The position numbers were made by a program, and so were the translations under genes. From Zygaena filipendulae (lineage: Eukaryota > Arthropoda > Insecta > Lepidoptera > Zygaenidae): DNA of 64,000 bases. The notes under the pieces are model-generated. The model was not told the origin of the DNA, did no database searches, and saw only the letters and a list, made by a program, of their open reading frames with translations. Every line of letters begins with the position of its first letter. Position 1 is the stretch's first letter. This document shows positions 22,472 to 32,509 of the stretch, in pieces. Location: positions 1 to 64,000 of the forward strand of contig CAJRBF020000005.1 in the NCBI GenBank assembly GCA_907165275.2. Reading direction: 5' to 3'.

Positions 22472-22516
22472 CTCACACGTGCAGCGCGCACCGCGGTCGA
22501 CGTCGTAATGATAATG

Positions 22517-22680
22517 ATAAACTTATTAGTCTATGTGCACTGGCAACATTCTCTCTCTCTTACCTCTGAAGCTTAACGAGTGCGTGTACGCTGTAATTTT
22601 GTGTGAATATAATTAAATAAAAACCATCCGATCAGTATCAATATTTTATTACAATATTAAAACCAACCTGAAAGAAAACA
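22517..22680 (+). repeat. Copia 5' LTR, 5'-truncated
   Basis: Matches 30372-30535 with no difference I can see. The first 20 or so LTR bases are replaced by the LINE-2 junction. Confidence 0.9.
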
Positions 22681-22698
22681 GGTTATGGGCCCAGCGCC
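22681..22698 (+). promoter_or_regulatory. Copia primer binding site (half iMet tRNA)
   Basis: GGTTATGGGCCCAGCGCC is complementary to the anticodon-arm part of initiator tRNA-Met (GCTGGGCCCATAACC). Use of an internal half of iMet tRNA is the known Copia priming mode. Confidence 0.85.
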
Positions 22699-22812
22699 AT
22701 AACATTTTCATAGGTTGGGTGTAGGATTCGCGAGAAACAAAGAAATACGAACTTCGTTCGGCGTCGGTTTGGGACAGCGGCCATTTTGTGGTAACAAATT
22801 AGAACAGAAAAA

Positions 22813-22908
22813 ATGGACAAGGAAGAAAAAGGTATCAAACTTCGTGGTACCGAAAACTGGAATGTGTGGAAATTCCAAGTTTTAATTACCCTAAAATCGA
22901 AGGGGTAT

Positions 22909-22943
<35 letters not shown>

Positions 22944-24360
22944 TTGTTTTGTTATCAGGCAACATGGGCCCATAGATAAATACCTTACAATCTAACATAC
23001 ATATATACAAATATATGAAGAGGTAATTTCGAAACCGGTCACAGATCCTAACAAAGAGAAAGATTCAAAAGCCATGTCAATCCTAGTTAACCGCATGGAA
23101 GAAGGCGTAATACCTCACATCCTGTCATGTAAATCTGCATATGAGGTTTGGCAAAAGTTAATATCAATCTTCGAACACGAATCTCATGTAAGTGTACATC
23201 TTTTGTATCAAGAATTCTATAACCTTACTTATTCAAGTGGTACTATGGCCGAATTTCTATCTAAAATTGAAGATCTCAAAGCTAAAATCCAAGCACGGGG
23301 AAAGAAAATTGATGATCAAATGATACTATCTAAAATTTTAATGAGTCTACCCCCTGACTACAATTATTTTCTATCTGCATGGGAGTCAGTGCCCCAAGCA
23401 TCACAAACCCTCAATGAACTGACAGCGCGTTTATACTTGGAGGAAACAAGATTACAACATCAATCAAATGAGCCATCGTCCAATGCTCTAGTGGCTAAAC
23501 AAGACAAGAAGTGTTTCAAATGTCATCGGTCAGGTCATATTGCCCGCTTTTGTAGAACCAGTAATGCACAAACACAACAACTGCAATGCAATTATTGCAA
23601 GAAATTTGGACATTCTATAGATAAGTGTTGGTTTAGACGGAATAAGAGCAGCCAATATAAACACAAATCCGAACACAATGGCAATGCATTCAGCGGCAAT
23701 GACAGTGGCAATGCATTTGTATCTGCAGCTTCCGGTGTTCCTGGCAAGACAGACTCGACCATGGAGTGGCTATTGGATTCAGGCGCTAGCGAGCATATGT
23801 GTTGCAACCGTTCTCTATTTACAAGTTTCAGTGAAAGTGTAACAAGTGATATCAAAGTTAAAATTGGTGACGGCACCACATTACAAGTTTCAGGTATAGG
23901 CACTGTGGAAGTAGAAGCCTGGAATGGACAATCATGGATCTTTACAACCATTAGTAATGTACTTTTTGTTCCTCTACTTAAAATTAACTTATTCTCTGTT
24001 GGTAAATGTTTAGATAAAGGTTATAATATGCAAAGTAATAAAAATCTATGTAACATTTTGGATTCTCAAGGTAATATAAGAGCTATAGCTGAAAGACACA
24101 ACAATAAATTGTATAAATTAAAGTTCAGACCAAAAACAGTCATAGCCAACTATGTATCAAGCTTATCTGACTGGCACGATAAATTTTGGCATCAAAACTA
24201 TCAATATGTGAAAGAATACTTAAAGAGTCATAATATTAAATACTTGGATACAAAATTAACTTCATGTAAAAACTGTTTACTTGGCAAACAACATAGAATA
24301 TCTTATACTAATAGTGAGTCAAGGGCAGGCACTGTAGGTGAACTTATACATGCTGATCTA
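22813..24360 (+). pseudogene. Copia gag, protease and integrase N-terminus
   Basis: Starts at the ATG at 22813 (MDKEEKGIKLRGTENWNVWK). Gag of the UBN2 type is broken at 22906 by a LINE tail and resumes at about 23016 (KPVTDPNKEKDSKAM). Two zinc knuckles follow (CFKCHRSGHIARFC; CNYCKKFGHSIDKC), the protease LLDSGASEHM near 23770, and the GAG-pre-integrase domain with CKNCLLGKQH. It ends in GELIHADL, the first catalytic Asp of the integrase, where the fold-back element cuts it. The rest is at 27671-29908. Confidence 0.9.
22906..23015 (-). mobile_element. Short LINE 3' end inserted in Copia gag
   Basis: About 105 bp starting with nine or so TTTA units; it splits gag between LKSKG and EEVISKP. 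The trinucleotide TAT is repeated at both edges. The orientation (T-rich tail first) means a minus-strand insertion of a heavily 5'-truncated LINE. Confidence 0.6.
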
Positions 24361-27300
24361 TTAGTCGGGGTTTTATTGGTCGCAACCTTGACACTTTTGT
24401 ATCAAAGGACTCCGCTTGGCACAGTTGATCCTTGGGTTAAACTAAGCTGATTTAGACCGGGTGACACGAGGTACCCCCCCTCCCTTGCCCAGGGGAGGGG
24501 GGTGAAGAGTACTTCGCCCGCGTTGCAGTCTGCGCTCGATTTCTGCCCACATATAGCTACTAGGTCGAGTTTGGTATCGTTTTCATATAAATCGAGGACG
24601 AGGGTTTCATTTCTGGAATAAACTTTTTGCCCGTCCATAGAAAAAAACCGAGCAACTGGCAAAAACAAAAAAAATTAAAAAAATAAAATTCGGAATATCG
24701 TCGCTAAGAATTATACTACGAGTAATTTCACCACATAAAAAATATAGTGTTATAGCCCCTTTATTCTTAAATATAAAAAAAATAATTTGAAAATTTTCTT
24801 TTGAGTATAAGTGTGTTAAAAAAAATATTTTACATAGCACGGCGGGACCAAATTTCTTAAACGAAATTTTAAAAAACTCAAATATTTGCTTTAACATTTT
24901 GCCCAGACTGCTAGACTGGCATTTTTTTTGAACAACATAATATATGTGACTTAAATATGAACACAAACATAATATTAATTTATTATTTATTCATATTTAA
25001 ATAAAAATTGCACCATATTGAAAGTTTCGACTACATCTGCAAAGATCTGTACACTTATAACGCAGTTACATCTATGTGTACGCTGTACTTAGCATTTGCA
25101 TCTAATTAATCCAATAAGTTAATTAAGACAGGGTGACATGCGGAACCCCCCTAGCGGGTGGGCAGGGGAGGGGGTGGAAAATGCATCGTGCGCGACGCAA
25201 TCCGCGCTCGATTTTTGCCTCTATATGGCTACTAGGTCGAGTTTGGTGTGGTTTTCGTATAATTCGAGGACGCGGGTTTTACTTCTGGAATAAACCTTTG
25301 CCTATCCATAGAAAAAAACCGAGTAACAGGTAAAACAAAAAAAAAAAAAACAAAATTAAATTCGTAATATCGTCGCTCAAAATTATACCATAAGTAATTT
25401 CAGTAAACAAAAAATTAGTCCCTTTATTCTAAAATATAAAAAAAAATATACTAAATACAACATCTTTTAAGTATAAGTATGTGGAAAATATTTTTTATAG
25501 CGCGCTATATTTTCTTCTGTCATGGTATTGCAGCTTCTAATTCCTATACTTAAATTTTCTTCCATAGAACCTGAAGAAGTAACAGCAAAGTTTCCCGCCT
25601 ATACTGGTTGTGACTTTTTTTGCGGTTAAGGAAAAAAGAGTGTCTTTGAAACCATGATGTGCATATCTAACAGCTACTGAGGGTTTCAAATTATAAATAC
25701 AAGGGGATATTGCCCAGCCCTCGAGCTTACCCAAAACTAGAAACATCAATTGTCACTGCTATGTATGACAAGTACCTAAGTAAAAAAGGACAGAGCAGAC
25801 CAACTGTAATTAAAGCCAGTATACCTATCCTATAAAATTTAAATAATAGTTTGGATTTTACGACGTTTTTTAGATCGGAAGCAGTGCATATTTTTATCTT
25901 TTAACATTCAACTCAAAACTTGGAATCAACGACAGTGATTGCATCATTGTTTAATTGTTAATCACAGATCAGGCTTTTGCACGGATGTGACCAACTGAAT
26001 AAAACAATTATTCACGAAAAAGGATCGAAGCATTGAAAACATATTGCCGGCTAAAGATTATTTATATCAACATTAGCTTTGAGCGGTGTACTAAGGAGGA
26101 CATGCGTGGGGACAACTTCTTGTACCGCATCAAGATATAAGAAGGATATGGATCCTTCTAATAGGCTAGTGAAAACAAAATTCGGGAACCCGTATGGACT
26201 AGCTTGCTCGTAGCTTCTAGAGCACGCTTTGAATTCATTCGGTTTAAATGCTAAGTGCAGTGTACAACTAGATAAATGCAACTGCGTAAAAATTCACTTA
26301 AAGTTTACAGAGCTTTGCGGGTGTTGTGGAAAGTGTCAGTGAAAGTGCATTTTTAATTTAAATATTGATAAATAATAAATTAATAATTATCTTTGATTCA
26401 TGTTTAAGTCTGTTGTTAATTGATTTACTTTTTACTCCGACTGCTAGACTGGGAATGTTTGAAAACGAGTTAATTGGTTTGTTTTTTAAATTTCGCGTTA
26501 AGGAATTCAGTCTCGTTGCTCTATGCAAAATGTTTTTTAACACATTTACACTTAAAAGATGTTCTAGTAACACTTTTATATTCTACAATAAAGGGGTTAC
26601 AATACCTACAATATTTTTTATATACTGAAATTACTCATACTATAATTCTGAGCAACAATATTCCGATTTTGTTTTTTTGTTTTTCCCCGTTACTCGGTTT
26701 TTTTCTATAGAGAGGCAAAAGGTTTATTATAGAAATAAAACCCTTATCGTTGAATTATACGAAAACGCCACCAAACTTGACCTAGTAGCCATATAGAGGT
26801 AAAAATCGAGCGCGGATTGCGTCGCGGATGATGCATTTTCCACCCCCTCCTCTGCCCATCCGCTGCGGGGGGTTCTGCATGTCACCCTGTCTTAATTAAC
26901 TTATTGGATTAATTAGATGCAAATGCTAAGTACAGCGTACACATAGATGTAACTGCGTTATAAGTGTACAGATCTTTGCAGATGTAGTCGAAACTGTCAA
27001 TAATGGTGCAATTTTTATTTAAATATGAATAAATAATAAATTAATATTATATTTGTGTTCATGTTTAAGTTACATATATTATGTTGTTCAAAAACAATGC
27101 CAGTCTAGCAGTCTGGGCAAAAAGTTAAAGCAATTATTTGAGATTTTTTAAATTTCATTTAAGAAATTCGGTCCCGCCGTGCTAAGTAAAATATTTTTTT
27201 TAACACACTTATACTTAAAAGATGTTTTTCAAATAATTTTTTTTATATTTGAGAATAAAGGGGCTATAACATTATATTTTTTATATGGTGAAATTACTCG

Positions 27301-27668
27301 TAGTATAATTCTTAGCGACGATATTCCGAATTTTATTTTTTAATTTTTTTTTGTTTTTGCCAGTTGCTCGGTTTTTTTCTATGGACGGGCAAAAAGTTTA
27401 TTCCAGAAATGAAACCCTCGTCCTCGATTTATATGAAAACGATACCAAACTCGACCTAGTAGCTATATGTGGGCAGAAATCGAGCGTAGTCTGCGACGCG
27501 GGCGATGGACTCTTTCCCCCCCTCCCCTGCCCACCCCAGGGGGGGCTCCTCGTGTCACCCGGTCTAAATCAGCTTGGTTTGACCCAAGGATCAACTGTTC
27601 CAAGCGGCGTCCTTTGAGACAAAAATGCAAGGTACCCCTATACCGAATAACCAATAAAACCCCTACTA
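24361..27668. mobile_element. Fold-back DNA element with long inverted arms
   Basis: 3308 bp inserted in the Copia integrase with a TA duplication (24359-24360 and 27669-27670). The ends are inverted: TAGT(C/A)GGGG followed by TTTTATTGGT on both sides. The complementarity continues for about 1.15 kb per arm (24361 to about 25520 against about 26500 to 27668), roughly 85-90% by eye, around a loop of about 1 kb. Each arm holds tandem diverged modules of about 678 bp (24455 and 25133 on the left; 27557, 26880 and a third trace at about 26250 on the right). No transposase is encoded; no gene is seen anywhere in it. TA targets suggest a Tc1/mariner-type helper. Confidence 0.85.
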
Positions 27669-27670
27669 TA

Positions 27671-29908
27671 TGTGGTCCCATGGAAGTTGAGTCCATAGGT
27701 GGTTCTAAGTACTTTCTTTTGTGTAAGGATGATATGTCAGGTTATAAATTTGTTTATTTTCTTAAAAACAAAAATGAGGTAAAAATATATTTGGATAATT
27801 TGTTAAAAATGGTAAAGAATCAAACTGGTAATTGTATAAAAACTTTAAGAACTGATAATGGTCTTGAATTTTGTAATAGGGATATTAAAAAGTTGTTAGA
27901 TAGCCATGGTATTTGTCACCAGAGAACTGTAGCATATACCCCACAGCAAAATGGGCGAGCTGAACGGGAGAACAGGACTGTTGTGGTGGCAGCAAGAACA
28001 CTTATTGCTGATATGTCTAAGCGTTTTTGGACTGAGGCAGTCAACACCGTGGTATTCACATTAAACAGATGCGGGGTAAGTCCAATTAAACATAAAAGTC
28101 CTTATGAAATATGGTTCAACAAAACATTTGATATAAACTTTTTCAAGAAATTTGGTTTATCTTGCTCGGTACATATTCCTAAAGAAAAGAGAAAGAAATT
28201 TGATAATAAAAGTGAATTTGGAATTTTTGTAGGTTATGAAAGTGAAATTAAAGGTTATAGAGTATATTTTGCAAATAAAAATGTAGTTAAAACGGTTAGA
28301 GATGTAATTTTCCTGTCAGAAACAAACTTAGATATAAAACAAAAGGATGAAACTTCACCTAGTATTTCGGATGAAGGAAGTGATGATGAGGAAACTCCAA
28401 TATTAAATAGTAATATCCCAGAACAGGAGGTAATACAAACACTGAACTGCGGTAGTCAGGATCAGGATCAGGTTAGTCCCCCTAAAAGTAAAACATACTG
28501 TCTAAGAGACAGGAATACAATAAAGGCACCTGATAGGTATGGGTACTATAATTGTGACGTTGTTTATGCTTTGCTATCAGACGTAAATGATGAGCCACAG
28601 TCATATGAAAAAGCGATGATGAGTAATGAATCACAAAACTGGCAAGAAGCCATCTATAGGGAAATTCAGGCTTTGGAATCGAATAACACTTGGAATATAA
28701 TAGAACAAAAACCTAATGATAGTAATATTATAGACACTAGGTGGGTATTTAGAAAGAAGAAAAATTGTGAAGGTAAGGTAGAAATATATAAGGCTCGGTT
28801 AGTTGCCCGTGGCTTTCAGCAGTCAGGTGTGTCTTTTGAGGAAACATATTCCCCAGTTATCAATATGACAACAGTTAGAACCCTTATAGCCATAGCCGCA
28901 CACCATAATTGGGTCATGTATCGACTAGATATTTGTAGTGCTTTTCTTCACAGTAAAATTGATGAAAATATTTATATTTATTTACCAAAAGGTCATTCTC
29001 AATCAGGCAAAATTGGAAAATTAAATAAAGCTATTTATGGGCTTAAAAAGGCTCCTAGATATTGGTATGATACATTTCATGAGTTCATGATTAGTCATAA
29101 CTTTGTTAGATCTAATACTGATATGTGTTTGTATATTCAGGCAAATAAGAAATCTAAAACCTATCTTATTCTTCATGTTAATCTTCTATTTAGAGAAAAA
29201 TCTGAAAATTTAGAAGTGGAAAATAGATGTAGAAAATTAATAGGTTGTATTATGTATGCCATGATAGGCACCAGGCCTGATTTATCAATCTCTATAAGTA
29301 TTCTCAGTAGATTTCAAAACTGTGCCAGTGAATGTTTATGGAAACATTTAAAACATGTACTTAGATATATACAAGGAACTCTAAACTTAAAATTAATATA
29401 TAAAAGAAATGTTTGTGAATCCAGTAATAATAAAATATTGCAAGCTTATGTGGATGCTGATTGGGGTGGTGATACAGTAAGCAGAAAATCTACATCAGGG
29501 TATTGTTTAATGCTATATAAATGTTTAATTTATTGGTGTAGCAAGAAACAGTCATGTATCTCTTTATCATCCACAGAGGCTGAATATGTTGCCTTGAGTC
29601 AATGTGTTGTTGAGGCATGTTGGTTAAGAAATTTATTCATGGAACTGTATTTAGTTTCTAATGATAATAATGTGCAAGTGTTAATCCATGAAGATAATCA
29701 ATCTGCTATATGTGCAGCATATAAAGTAGGTCAGCCTAAAAGGTTGAAACATATAGACCTAAAGTTTCATTTTATTCAGCAGAAAGTATCTGAAGGTGTA
29801 ATTGTTTTAAAATACTTAGATACTGCTAACCAGCTGGCAGATCTGTTAACAAAACCTCTGAATAAAATCAAGTTTGAAAACTTAAGATACAATTTAGGAT
29901 TGTATTAG
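27671..29908 (+). pseudogene. Copia integrase core, RT and RNase H, RT active site deleted
   Basis: Resumes exactly at CGPMEVESIGGSKYF. Integrase has LRTDNGLEF and NGRAEREN (second Asp and Glu). RT has TRWVFRKKKNCEGKV, KARLVARGFQQ, ICSAFLHSKID and AIYGLKKAPRYWY. The YVDD catalytic segment and the next 90 or so residues are missing: LILHV runs straight into a junction near 29180-29230 and then RKLIGCIMYAM. RNase H has AYVDADWGGD, SSTEAEYVALS and HEDNQSAI. It ends TKPLNKIKFENLRYNLGLY. The deletion is in frame, so it is invisible to a simple ORF scan but kills RT. Confidence 0.9.
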
Positions 29909-30349
29909 AATTTAGTCTTTGATTGCTAAAGTTACATAAAGATTAGTAAAATAAAGTTTATTGAAGTTGATTGTTATGTTTATTAGTTACATAAAATAGT
30001 AATAATTTGTAAAAGAAAGTTAAATAAGTTGATTGTTTATGTTCATTATAAGTTCATATTAAAAGAAAAGAATTGTTTTAAAAAGTAGGTAAAAGGAAAA
30101 TTGTTTAAGTTTATTGTTTAAAGATTATTGCTAAATAAATAAAGGTATAAAGGTATATATAAATATAATAATAAAATATGATTGTAAAAATAAAGAGTAA
30201 AAGAATAATTGATAAATAACTTAGAAAGATTTATTGTGATTAAAACTGTTATTGATTAGCAGGTGATAACTTTTAGAATAAAATTTTTGTTAGTTGATTT
30301 TTAAGTACTTAAGGTAAAGCACCAAGAGAGACGTTCCATTAAGGGGGGG
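29909..30349 (+). other. Copia 3' untranslated region
   Basis: 440 bp, A/T-rich, no open frame. It ends in the polypurine tract AAGGGGGGG directly before the 3' LTR. Confidence 0.7.
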
Positions 30350-30535
30350 TGTTGATAAGTGTAATGAAACGTTAAACTTATTAGTCTATGTGCACTGGCA
30401 ACATTCTCTCTCTCTTACCTCTGAAGCTTAACGAGTGCGTGTACGCTGTAATTTTGTGTGAATATAATTAAATAAAAACCATCCGATCAGTATCAATATT
30501 TTATTACAATATTAAAACCAACCTGAAAGAAAACA
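30350..30535 (+). repeat. Copia 3' LTR (186 bp)
   Basis: TGTTGATAAG to GAAAACA, with TG/CA ends. It contains an AATAAA-like AATTAAATAAAA near 30465-30475. The next bases, ATATC, begin Gypsy-3. Confidence 0.9.
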
Positions 30536-32236
30536 ATATCTTTTAGAAAATGAGCATAATAATTGACTTTTCCCAAAAATGATTTTAGTAGGGTCATACT
30601 CGTTGGTGCCCTAGCATTTAAGATTGGCTCTATGTTACCTCGAATGACACTTATGCCACTTTTATTTACATTGAATCCAAACACATTTAAGCTGTTTGTA
30701 AAGAATTTACATTTTTCTAGTTTTAGTTTAAATTCACATTCTTTTAGCTTTTGTAGGACTTGACACAAGGTTTCGTATGTATCTTGCATGCTTTTACCTT
30801 TAATGTATATGTTATCAATAAATACTATGGTATTAGGAATATTGATTAGTTTTTTCATCATTAACCGCTGAAAAGCACCTGGCCCTCAGCTTACACCATA
30901 GGGTAAATACTTATACATGAAGGTCCCTGCTTCCGTAACTATAGTAGTACAACTTTGGCTATCTGCACTCAGTGGAGCCTGTAAATAGGCTTCTTTCAAA
31001 TCCAGTTCGCAGTAGTATTCCCCATGCTTGAGGGTATTCAAAATATCATCGACATGTGGCAGTGGGAAGTGATCAATCTCTAACCACGGATTTACTGTGA
31101 GTTTGTAGTCACCACATAACCTAACTGAACCATCCGACTTTAGTATTGGAACCACAGGTGTTCCCCATTCATTTTGTTCCACGGGTGTGATTCTACCATT
31201 GGCTAATAATCGGTTAATTTCATTATTTACCTTTTCCCGGAGCGCGAATGGTACTCGCCGGACTGGTAAACATTTTGGCTGTGCTTCTGGTTTTAGTTTT
31301 AATGATATAACTTCACCTTTGAAATTCCCCCAGCCCGGGCTGAATACCTCTGCGAACTGATTTCTCACTAATTGTTGTGCATCTGAAATATTTTGTAAAA
31401 CATTATTACCAATATTAAATTTTTTTCCTATTTTCGGGGGCCACAGATTGAATACACTCAACCAGTCTCTACCAATCACCCTGGGGGCTTTGTTTTTAAC
31501 CACAAAAATATTTAATTTTTTTTTCAAATCATTGTATTCGATAGGCAAGTTAGTTAATATACCTAGCGGTTTGGTAATGCTTTGATCAAAATTTTTAAAT
31601 GACACATTACATTCCTGCAGTTTAAACGAACTTAAATATTTATTTTTATCATCAATTGACATGACTGTTACATCCGAGCCGGTGTCCAGCTCAAAATCCA
31701 GCATCGTACCATTAACATTAATTTGGATGTAATGTGGAGGTACCCTACTTACACTGACGCTGTAGGTGTTATGACAATCTTCTTCAAACAATTTCCTCAC
31801 ATCGCCTTCAGCATCCTCATTTTCATTGTTTTCACTCTTGTTTATGTCGTCTTTAGTTAGTAGGTTGATGTTTTGCTTCCGTGGACACATCCTGAAAATA
31901 TGTCCCTGTCTACCGCATTCACTACAATATTTTTTTACCAAACGACAGTCTTTTTTTAAATGGTTGTTCTTGCCACAGCAATAACATTTAGGATTGGATG
32001 TTTTCAGTGGGAATTTTCTTTTCTGATAGAAAACATTTTCAATTTTTTCCTCGGGTGGCCCGTTGACATGTGACATTGCTGCTTCAACTGTTCTACTAAT
32101 TTCTATACATTTATCCAGTGATACCTCTGTCTCAGACTTCATGAGCTCATACTTGATTAATTTTGAGGTTACCCCGTCCATCAGTTTTTCTTTTATTTGG
32201 TCATCAGGATCTTTAAATTGGCACTTCGCACTTCAC
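30536..32236 (-). pseudogene. Gypsy-3 gag-protease-RT fragment
   Basis: Minus strand. Gag C-terminus with two knuckles (CYCCGKNNHLKKDC and CSECGRQGHIFRMC), protease FELDTGSDVTVMS, RT with PVVPILKSDGSVRLCGDY and YKYLPYGVS. A stop-frameshift near 30885 separates the next part, which carries FIDNIYIKG where FxDD is expected, so the second catalytic Asp is Asn. It is cut by the Copia LTR at 30535 and joins Gypsy-4 at 32236. No LTR is left. Confidence 0.88.
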
Positions 32237-32509
32237 ATAGTTAATAGGTCTTATCCAATATCTTACGCTTATAGGGCAAAATTACAAACGAAATTAGATG
32301 AGTTAGAAAAATCCGGTATAATTACTAGAATGTCGACGCCGTATAGCAGTCCTTTAACTTTCACGTTGAAGAAAGATGGTTCAATTAGAGTACTGCTAGA
32401 CGCGCGAGGCATAAACAAGAAGATGATAGGCGAAACCGAGAAACCTCCGATGCAGTTAGACGTATTAAATTCCTTTCACGGTGCTAAATACATAACAACA
32501 ATAGATTTA
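32237..32509 (+). repeat. 273-bp Gypsy-4 pol segment also present at 61858-62130
   Basis: Identical by eye to 61858-62130 (start ATAGTTAATAGG, end ATAGATTTA). It is the overlap between the two incomplete pol copies of Gypsy-4 in this window. Confidence 0.93.

Larger units (their letters stand above)
10600..22495 (-). mobile_element. LINE-2, minus strand, split by Gypsy-1
   Basis: Reading the minus strand, ORF1 starts at 22471, is interrupted at 21597/12316 by Gypsy-1, resumes to 11988, and is followed by an endonuclease frame (11985-11005), an RT C-terminal remnant and a poly(A) seen as 43 T at 10600-10642. Most of the RT domain has been deleted, so the copy cannot move by itself. The right end lies inside the 5' LTR of the Copia element near 22500; the matching LTR start is not found beyond the poly(T), so the junction has been rearranged. 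Confidence 0.75.
22505..30535 (+). mobile_element. Copia LTR retrotransposon, plus strand, interrupted twice
   Basis: Partial 5' LTR, iMet-type PBS, one gag-pol frame in Copia order (integrase before RT), a G-rich polypurine tract (AAGGGGGGG) before 30350, and a full 186-bp 3' LTR. It is interrupted at 22906 by a LINE tail and at 24361 by a fold-back element, and the RT has lost its catalytic motif. It lies inside the Gypsy-3 RT; only the 3' junction is preserved. Confidence 0.92.

Noticed and set aside
22495..22517. Target duplication for LINE-2 at TAATGATAATGA
   Set aside because: The partner sequence is not found next to the poly(T) at 10600, so a target duplication could not be supported.
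27467..27670. Apparent N-terminal extension of the Copia pol frame
   Set aside because: It is the inverted arm of the fold-back element, not Copia sequence.
32063..32239. An ATG and 59 codons joined in frame to Gypsy-4 pol
   Set aside because: This part is the antisense of Gypsy-3 gag; the open join is accidental, although it makes a long frame.
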